Source of the DNA: Plantago major
Lineage: Eukaryota > Streptophyta > Magnoliopsida > Lamiales > Plantaginaceae
Direction of reading: 5' to 3'
DNA: 64,000 nucleotides
Assembly: GCA_026545765.1 (NCBI GenBank)
Contig: CM048840.1
Span: forward strand, 2,315,265 to 2,379,264
Part shown: positions 57,040 to 64,000 of the stretch, in pieces
How the letters are laid out: each line of letters opens with the position of its first letter
Position numbering within the stretch: the stretch's first letter is position 1
Position numbers and translations under genes: made by a program
Notes under the pieces: generated by a model
What the model saw: only the letters and a program-made list of their open reading frames with translations
Databases searched by the model: none
Told to the model about the DNA's origin: nothing

Positions 57040-57740
57040 TCGGAGAAAAATTGCTAAGAAAAAAGGAAAGAAAGAAGAAAGGAAGGTAAAAAAGTGAGGA
57101 AGAAAGAGTTACCATACCCCTAGTTATAGGAATAAAGAATCCCTACGATCACGCCACGTGTCCACCATCTGACGGCTCGGAAGATGAAAGGACGCAGTAA
57201 TAATGGCAACTTTACCGCTTCACCTCTTCCTTTCTAGAACATTACACATCATTACAGAGTAAGTCGGTATTACAATACCGACCTTTAGAGAAATAAGGGT
57301 GACTCCCGAAGTTCCAACATTTTTCCAGTATATCGGGGATTTCTAGTCTCGATGAGGCCCCCAAACATTTCTCTCCCAAAACCGACCTATGAAGTATAGA
57401 ACACCGAGCAATGGCCTCACCCACCGCACTTGGACAAGATAAAAAATCCCATTTAAGTGTGGTGAGGAAGGTCATTGCCCCGAATCCAACACTGACTATA
57501 CTGGCTCGGAGAAAAATTGCTAAAAAGGAAAGAAAGAAGAAAGGAAGGTAAAAAAGTGAGGAAGAAAAATTTACCATACCCCTATTTATAGGAATGAAGA
57601 GTTGTTGCGATCATGCCACGTCTCCATCATCTGACGGCCCGAAAGATGAGAGGACGCAGTAATATCGGCGACTTTACCGCTTCACATTCCCCTTCAAGAA
57701 AATTACGCGTCACCACAAAGTGAGTCGGTATCTTAATTCC
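57040..57740 (-). repeat. Tandemly duplicated ORF2 promoter (two copies, about 455 bp apart)
   Basis: A block of about 240 bp from CTCGGAGAAAAATTGCTAA through GGAAGGTAAAAAAGTGAGG, the TATA box and GACG.AGTAAT to TACCGCTTCAC occurs at 57040-57290 and again at 57500-57740. The proximal copy has TATA changed to CTATAACTAG; the distal copy keeps CTATAAATAGG. The proximal copy has CACGTG (57156-57161), the distal CACGTC. Confidence 0.8.
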
Positions 57741-58060
57741 GACCCTAAAGGAAATATCTTAATATTTTTCAGGTTCTACTTAAAAATCAAGATTAAACTT
57801 CTTGATAAGTCGGTATCTTAATACCGACCCTAAAGGAAATATCTTAATATTTTCCAGGTTCTACTTAAAAATCAAGATTAAACTTCTTGATAAGTCGGTA
57901 TCTTAATACCGACCCGAAAGGAAATATCTTAATATTTTCCAGGTTCTACTTGAAAATCAAGATTAAACTTCTTGATAAGTCGGTATCGTAATACCGGCCC
58001 TAAAGTAAATATTTTAATATTTTCCAAAGTTCTATAAAGATGAAAGATAACTTAAGTTAT
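57724..58060. repeat. 85-bp tandem repeat, four units
   Basis: Units start GTCGGTATC at 57724, 57809, 57894 and 57979 (period exactly 85). Each holds a short palindrome GTCGGTAT.TTAATACCGAC and AATCAAGATTAAACTTCTTGA. The last unit is degenerate. The array is absent from the left arm. Confidence 0.92.
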
Positions 58061-58297
58061 ATATATATATATACCGACAAAAGAATTAAGATTCCGACCC
58101 ATCACCCAGACCACCAAAATAAAGTGTAAAGGTCAAAGGTGACTAAGTCGGAATCTACAGACTGATTATGAAAAAATTACTCCCTCACAGACCAAGGGAG
58201 ATAGTCTTCATAAAAAATAAATATTGTTCAAAAGGAAAAGAGCTTAAAGAAAACAACAAGTTTAAAGAAAAAAACCGGACTAACAGGTGATCGGCCT

Positions 58298-61260
58298 TCA
58301 ATCAATCTTGACCACAAGGCTCCTATTATTTCCTTCCAGGGTCAGTTCAACTGTGGTTCCAGTTGGTTGTTCTAGACCGGGGCTCTCATCCTCTTCATTC
58401 ACTGGATCCTCCATTCCCTTATCTACTGCCGGCGTCACTACAGGTTGAACCACGGGGAGAGTCGGCACGCTATCATCATCGGCTCGGGTGTGACCGACGA
58501 TGGACCAGGTAGCCTCATCCAAGCGGCATTTTCAGAACTCCAGTCGGCTTCAGGTTTCAGGCACCCGGCATTAACCAACGTGGGCAACCAAAATGGATAA
58601 AAAGCCACAGTAGGAGCATTCATTTGGCTCGGAGCAACCATTGGCCAGAATTCATTAGCAAATAAGGCCTGGCTATCCACATCCACCGGAAGGGACTAAA
58701 AGGTCGGCCCAAACTTAGGATTGAGCTGATCCTTGGACGCCTGGAAGTCAGCTGGAAGTACATTAGCCAGCTTGAGTTAGTCAATGCAATCCGAGAAAGC
58801 AGCCATCCGAGCCTTCCCCACCACATCCATCTTGGCGAAGCCAAAAGCTGGAGACTGCAGGAAGTCGGCCACCGCTGAAAGCCGAGTAGACTTACACTCA
58901 GCTAAGAGCCTTTCTCTCATACTCTGCCGAGCCTTCGAAAACGAGTCAGCATGAGCTTTGAATAAATCGGCCTGCAACCGAGCGCTAGCCAACTTCGACT
59001 CTTTAGAGCCTAAGGCCTGCTTCAGCTCCGCGATCTCCTGTTGAAGGGCATGTTCCTTGGCCTCCTTGGCCCTGTTGAACTCGGTCAGAGCATCCTCGGC
59101 CACCTTTGCCCGAGCTTCCAACTCCTCCCGACCCCTGTCATCCTTTTCCACCCTCAGCTTCTTCAACTCCTCGTACCGACGGACATGCCTTTGAGCCCGG
59201 ATTACACTCCCCCGAGCCAGCTTCATCAACTGTAAAAAAATCAGAAAGATTGCAAGTGTTATAATGCTTATCCTAAGGGTCGGAAGACAAACCTCTCGGC
59301 TCTGATCACAGAGAGCCTGGGAAAACTCTTCCTCCGACATTCCCATCACCTGACCTTCCTCGGCCGTGGTGAACTCCCAGGCTACCGACGGATCAAACGT
59401 CCGTCGGATGTTCCGAACAGCAGGCTGTGACTCCTCCAAAGGCCTCTTTTCTTGACTTCGGTCGGTCGCAGCAGTTGGAGGTCGCATCCTGGAAGATGAA
59501 CTCCCACGCCTCGACAAATCTTGACCTCCCCGACGAGCCAATGACTGGACGGCTTGGCGAGGAATGCGATCCCCCCGGTAATGTTACCCTTCCCGACCTC
59601 TGGAGCATGTCGAACGGGTTGACAACCGGACCCTTGCACCGAGCCCTGATGCTGGGAACCCGACCCACCGGCCCCTTGAGTGTTTGGCTCCATGTGACTC
59701 GCTATGTTTACGGGGGCCGAGATGTTCATCTTCACTACCGCCATTCGTACGGGTCTCAGGGAAGATCATGTCCCAGAGAGCTTCATTCCCGGTAGACATC
59801 CAGTAACCTGAAAACAAGATAAGGGTCAGTTAGTTTTATGAAAACCGACATCCAGTACTTGTTGTTACTTTCCAACATATCAGAGACTTACCTAGGACTT
59901 ATTATTACAATAAACCTCCTCGGAAGTTATACCGGCCAAGTAGGGGAGAGGCTGATTAACCAAGACATATGGAAAATATATACGCTCAGGAGTCATATTA
60001 TAAAAATTGGACAAACAGGCCAGCCAACTGCTCTTGGTTCCGAGCTTAACTGACCGGGGGTCCTTCCCCTTGAAAAAATGTAGGGGCACGTTGGTTGTGC
60101 CCCGGGTATCTCTGAAGTAAAAATACTTCGTCCACCATTCTATGCCAGTGGACGAAGTCATGTTGTGCAAAAATTTAAAATGCCTACGAGCCGAGAAATA
60201 GAAAAAGTATGGATTTCCAGGACTCTTGGCTATTTTGAAAAGGCGAAGAAAGTTTGTGACGTTGAGAGGAATGTTGGAGTGCTTCATCACCACCGCCCAA
60301 CAGATAAGGGTCGCCAACCCATTAGCTGTGATTTGAGTCGGGCACATCTTAATCTCTCGGAGGATTTTTTTGAAGGTCGGTAGTGATTGGGAGCCGCCAC
60401 CCATTCTCTATTTGTACCGAGAAGACTGAGACATATCCCTCGGGTGGATTGTACAAAGTTTGATCCGCAGAAGGGATCCGAAGCTCGATATACGAAGGGA
60501 TGCTATAGTTGAATCTCAACATGGTCAACTCCTCAGTGGTAACCGTGGAGGCACAGGTCGGAATAAACCCATCCACGTTTTGCTCGGCACCGTGAAACAA
60601 AGGACCGATATCCACTTCTCTACGGACTTTGATGTTAGTGGCTGAGGTACCGCAGACTTCTCCTGCCTTGTTGAATTTTGTCTCCTCCTCAACCACTCTC
60701 CTCCTTTTTCGTCTAGGCTCGGTCTCTTCTTCCTCGACCTCATCTTCTTCTTCCGCCCCAACCTCTTGATTTTCGTTCTCAAGCTGAGGGTTATCATTCC
60801 CAACCGCCTCATCCCCCACTCCATCCAACATCTCATCTATTTCAGCATCGTCAGCATCTTCACCATCCAAACCAAGGCGTGCTCGCACCACCGCAGAAGT
60901 CTCCGCCACCGATCCTTGCATTAGCACAAGTTTCTCCCTCTCGGTCACCCGACCACCGAGATTAAGTCTATCCCTCACCAATTCATCTCGCACTTCGGAG
61001 ATGATGGGCTCATTCCTAATGGAGCACCTATAGGATCCGCCCAGACTTGCAGATAACCCTGGAGGAAGCTGTCTCGAGCTAGAATAGACCACAAGGTTCC
61101 CCGAGCCCGAACCTACCACAAAAAACCGACCCCTAGGCTGGTTAACCATCTGACCCTCCTCAATGGAGTCGTCCGATACGGTGAAGGAATCTTCCTCACC
61201 ATTATGGTCGTACGACCGACCTTCCGACTGATACTGACTATCCTCACTCTGACTCGCCAT
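58298..61260 (-). pseudogene. aORF1 of G2, right arm, with Transposase_28-like domain and coiled coil
   Basis: Exon 1 starts ATGGCGAGTCAGAGTGAG (61260) after an acceptor-like TTATCACGTAG. An acidic tract and EPRRKRRRVVEEETKF (nuclear-signal-like) precede the domain IENGWRLPITT / LPTFKKILREIKMCPTQI, which is split by a frame change at about 60390, then AKSPGNPYFFYFSARRHFKF. A later exon after intron TTTTTACAG|TTGATG (about 59231) encodes a long coiled coil, EEAKVAEDALTEF-like and ALQQEIAELKQALGSKESK. The tail ends in EQPTGTTVELTLEGNN and a stop near 58298, after further stops at 58775 and 58697. The homologous domain in G1 shows common ancestry. Pseudogene in this copy. Confidence 0.75.
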
Positions 61261-61479
61261 GATTCTACGTGATAAGATTTATATAAGAAACTAACGCAGA
61301 AGAGACTGACCCTAAGATCAGTCGGAGGACGATCCTACCTGACCCCATGTTACGAAAATATGAAAGACAACAAACATAGAAATTAAAGATGAAGATTGAA
61401 ATCCGAGACACTTACAGTTTTTGAAAAACGGTGTTGGACTTGAAGCACGGAAGTTCGAGATTGCGGAAGCTCGGTGAGA

Positions 61480-61700
61480 AAAATAAAATTGCCTTGAGAA
61501 AAGAGAGTTTGAGAGTTGAAGTGTGGTGAAGCAAATGAAAAGGAGCCTCCTATTTATAGTCCTCCGACAACTTCTACTTGCTCTCGCCCAATCATCATTA
61601 CTGCCGAATTAGGAACTTGTGCCGCATTTAATGCTACACTGTTATCCATTTGACACGTGTCCCACTCAAACGGTCTACAAAACGGATCAAATATTTGCCT
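61480..61700 (-). promoter_or_regulatory. Antisense promoter of G2 aORF1
   Basis: Minus-strand TATA GACTATAAATAGGAGG (about 61549-61562), upstream GCATTTAATGC (61624-61634) shared with G1, and CACGTG inside GACACGTGTCC (about 61653-61663). The transcript passes donor-like ACT|GTAAGTGTC (about 61415) to an acceptor before the ATG, a 5' UTR intron as in G1. An inverted copy lies at about 46230-46500. Confidence 0.62.
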
Positions 61701-61857
61701 CTCTATAGTCTCGGTATATCCGACTTACGAGACTCGGCGAAACCGAGACTAAGGGGGGGGGGGGGGGGAATAGTTAATATATCCGTTTTTCGATTTGATT
61801 AATCCCTCATCCGACACACAGAAACTTGGGAATTTCACATCTATCTCTACAAGATAC

Positions 61858-61877
61858 ATGGAAACTGGGGGGACTTA
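61858..61877 (+). other. G2 polypurine tract
   Basis: GGAAACTGGGGGGACTTA directly precedes the LTR start TGTTATACTG. Upstream (61752-61768) is a separate run of about 17 G. Confidence 0.7.
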
Positions 61878-62416
61878 TGTTATACTGTAATGAGTTCCCC
61901 CTAATTCGGAGACGAATTAGGACGAATCGAATGTCACGGTTCCGAAGGATTGAATCAAATCGAATAAAAAAGACTAAACGACTTACTGTGGGTCGGTTAC
62001 AACGGATAAAACCGACCTACATCAACTTCTCAAATCTCGGACAAAGGAGGATATACCGACCTACAAATCCAAGATCCGACTTCTACAACAGGTCCGAGCC
62101 TGGACCTCAAATAGTGATTCAAGATCCCGTAATATCTGGACTACGTGTCAGTTAAGGACATGATTCCGGAATTTAAGGGATCCTGTTCCCCGGAAATTGC
62201 CTATAAATAGAGGTCATTCTCTTCAGTTCAAGTAATAAGTCATTTATTGCGTCTCAACCATATTTCTGAAAAGAAGAGTACTACTCTTGGTTGAATCACT
62301 ACTCGGTTTGTCCACGGCAGACCGGACTTAAAGAGGTCTAACCCTCGCTTTTCTTAGCAGTTCAGGCACTTCCGAAGAAGCTAAGGTGCGGTATCCGAAC
62401 TAGACGAATTCTGACA
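61878..62416 (+). repeat. G2 right (3') LTR
   Basis: 539 bp from TGTTATACTGTAATGAG to GAATTCTGACA. TATA GCCTATAAATAGAGG at about 62200-62214. Matches the left LTR in inverted orientation; the last 15 bases differ, so the end may be damaged. Confidence 0.78.
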
Positions 62417-62735
62417 ATAGAGTTCAGTACGTTTTAATGATCTGAACCAAAAAGTCTTGAAACCCGTTGTGATCTCCATCCATTACTGCCCCGAGCAAGA
62501 CATACACCACCACCCCAAAAAGAACCCACCGCCATTAATTGCTTCCATCTACCTCCATTGTACTAGTATATTTAACTAAACTTGGAACTTGATTCTTTCT
62601 ACCCTTCACTGGCCTTGTTGTAGTGACTTTTAATGATCGAACGTGTGACACACTGCAATATACAATATACGTAGTATAATCATGATACATGTAAATCATC
62701 ATGAAATCGAAAAATTAATATAAATACTTCGTAAT
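62417..62735. other. Intergenic, no gene recognised
   Basis: AT-rich; nothing recognised. Confidence 0.4.
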
Positions 62736-62877
62736 TGAAAGAATTATTTTCCCTGGCTCTTCTCATTCATCAATCGCATATGTATACAAGTATGTATAGC
62801 TAGATATCAATAAGGTATTCCAATTATACTTCTAATTACCAACATTAAGGAATCATAATCCTATTATACTTCTAACA
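62736..62877 (-). repeat. Short Copia-type LTR (142 bp)
   Basis: On the minus strand it starts TGTTAGAAGTATAATAGG and ends AATTCTTTCA, preceded by a polypurine tract GACTGAGGGGGAG (62890-62878). Short LTRs with this start and tract are typical of small-LTR plant Copia elements. It would be the 3' LTR; the partner is outside the window or lost. Confidence 0.62.
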
Positions 62878-63510
62878 CTCCCCCTCAGTCGAAACGGGAG
62901 GTTGATGAACGTTAAGACTGTTCCGAAAAACGTCAAACAATACTTGTAAAAGTCCTTTGGTGAAACGTCGACTCATAGTTAAGACTCGGCAGATTTCATC
63001 CATGACGTGCTACGTCGATGTTGTATGAGAGCAGGCGAGGCAAAATGTATGGGCTTGCTGTGGGTGAGATCCAATAAGACCAGTTTGGTGAGATGGACCG
63101 GACGGTGGGCGATACCAAGGGGCAGTCGGGTATGGACAAGGAGGATCCAAATTTGGTACCCAACCCCACTGAAGTGCTCGAGTCTGCAAAAATCAGGTGG
63201 AAGGAGGTCGTAACCTCAGGCGAGGTACCAGAAGTCATGGCGACATAATCTGGGAGAGGCGCCACACGAGACGGGAAAGTTAGGAGAGGAGAAGAACGAG
63301 ATGGGACAAAGAAGACGAGATGACAACGGAAGAAGAAAGAACTTAAGCACCCAGAGCAGACATATAGAGAGACACCCAGAATAGGTAGAGAGGATATAAG
63401 ACCACACAGAGGCTGACGAAGATCCAACAACAACTTGAGCATAAGAGGTTGATGACTAGAGAGGTCAAGAATCATGGAGGCGTACGAGATAACTATGGGT
63501 GCCATTGTCA
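62878..63510 (-). pseudogene. Decayed internal region of a Copia element
   Basis: Adjacent to the 3' LTR. The minus-strand frame 63505-62996 has no intact motifs, but Ser/Pro-rich segments such as ISPNWSYWISPTASPYI resemble the linker between integrase and RT in Copia elements. RT and RNase H are missing, implying a large deletion. Assignment rests mainly on the LTR. Confidence 0.38.
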
Positions 63511-64000
63511 GAGCAAGAAAGAAGAAAGGAAAAGCAGTTTCGTGTAGAAAACTGCAGCAGTAGAAAGCAAAACGACGTTTCCCGCCAGCTCAGTCGTTGG
63601 ATCGTCTTGAGAATTTGACCACAGGTAGCTAACACACGAATCTACATTGTGGACGGTGGAAATCGGATTCCAAGTATATGAACCTTTCAAAACGTGCTGT
63701 CGAAGTCAGCTGCTGTTCTGGGAAGAAAGAAGAAGAAAAGGCAAATTGCTCGAGGAAGGCGACAGCACGTGGAGAAAACGCAGTAGTAGAGCTGCGGGAG
63801 AAGAAAGAGGCTCAACCGCATAAGAAGAAGAGAAATCCTTATTTTTCGAGTAAGTCTAATTCTAGATATCCAGTTCCTAGACTCAAAGTCAATCAAATCT
63901 AAAGCGCAATTTGTTTGAAAAGATTCTCTGGGCCTGCGTAATCAAAGGAGGAAGATCTGGCCGGAGGAATTGACCACCGGAGAAGATAGCGGCCCAGCCG
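63511..64000. other. Unassigned sequence at the window end
   Basis: Purine-rich, with short frames on both strands (for example 63678-63902). It may be more of the decayed Copia element or a host exon; I cannot tell. Confidence 0.3.

Larger units (their letters stand above)
45501..62416 (+). mobile_element. Tat-type Gypsy G2, a giant inverted-repeat element
   Basis: Left arm 45501-49433 and right arm about 55390-62416 are reverse complements carrying, from the outside in, LTR, antisense promoter and aORF1, ORF2 and integrase. The centre (49517-55390) is gag-pol in plus orientation, interrupted by a solo LTR. The right half reads as a normal 3' half; the left half replaces the expected 5' LTR and primer site. 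The left arm lacks two blocks (about 2.23 and 0.90 kb) that the right arm has; their sum accounts for the length difference of the arms. Flanking 5-mers do not match. Head-to-head fusion of two copies is an alternative to one palindromic copy. Confidence 0.8.

Noticed and set aside
57724-58060. CRISPR-like regular repeats
   Set aside because: The 85-bp units are contiguous with no unique spacers, and the context is a plant retrotransposon.
63678-63902. Lys/Glu-rich frame near the window end
   Set aside because: Purine-rich low-complexity sequence with an opposing frame on the other strand; no evidence of a gene.
1-64000. tRNA or rRNA genes
   Set aside because: No cloverleaf or rRNA signature was noticed on either strand by eye; a tRNAscan or Rfam run would settle this.

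Overview
The window is nuclear DNA of a flowering plant, most likely a eudicot. The evidence is GT-AG introns, an R2R3-MYB gene of the flavonol type, a DUF1645 gene, Stowaway, hAT and PIF/Harbinger elements, and stacked Copia, Gypsy (Tat-type) and CACTA transposons. I cannot name the species. Coordinates, repeats and identities were read by eye.

Layout. Bases 1-813 hold the 3' part of a DUF1645 gene. Small DNA transposons follow (1453-2573), then a complete but decayed Copia element in minus orientation (2684-9245, TSD TTAAT) and a foldback element (about 9735-10665). A three-exon host gene of unknown function lies at 11566-13753. From 15 to 22.6 kb the sequence is intergenic: a 162-bp tandem duplication, a large inverted repeat holding an AT microsatellite and a Stowaway MITE, an unclassified polyadenylated repeat (copy A), a hAT element (TSD TATAAGAT) and a Harbinger element (TSD TTA). 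A three-exon R2R3-MYB gene of 313 aa (23185-24717, minus) is the best host gene.

From about 26.5 to 45 kb there is a four-level nest. A second, inverted copy of the polyadenylated repeat (copy B) was split by CACTA element A (26834-44344, TSD AGG). A was hit in its tnpA gene by CACTA element B (27465-about 32170, TSD TAA). A also received a Tat-type Gypsy (G1, 32167-42460), whose left side is rearranged and cuts off the last 25 or so bases of B.

From 45501 to 62416 lies a second Tat-type Gypsy (G2), built as a giant inverted repeat. A left arm (45501-49433) and a right arm (about 55390-62416) both carry LTR, antisense genes and integrase, and they flank a central gag-pol. A solo LTR related to the G1 LTR sits inside the G2 gag (TSD TTGAC). 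The window ends in a decayed Copia fragment with a 142-bp LTR.

The most notable biology is the antisense compartment of the two Gypsy elements. Both carry, between integrase and 3' LTR and on the opposite strand, two units each with its own TATA box: a long gene with a Transposase_28-like domain (here aORF1) and a small Cys/Gly/Pro-rich gene (here ORF2). ORF2 and its promoter are conserved between the two diverged families. Both elements also carry an inverted copy of the antisense promoter at their left side. A second notable signal is an array of hairpins in the CACTA tnpA region, with a constant loop and covarying stems, present in both A and B.
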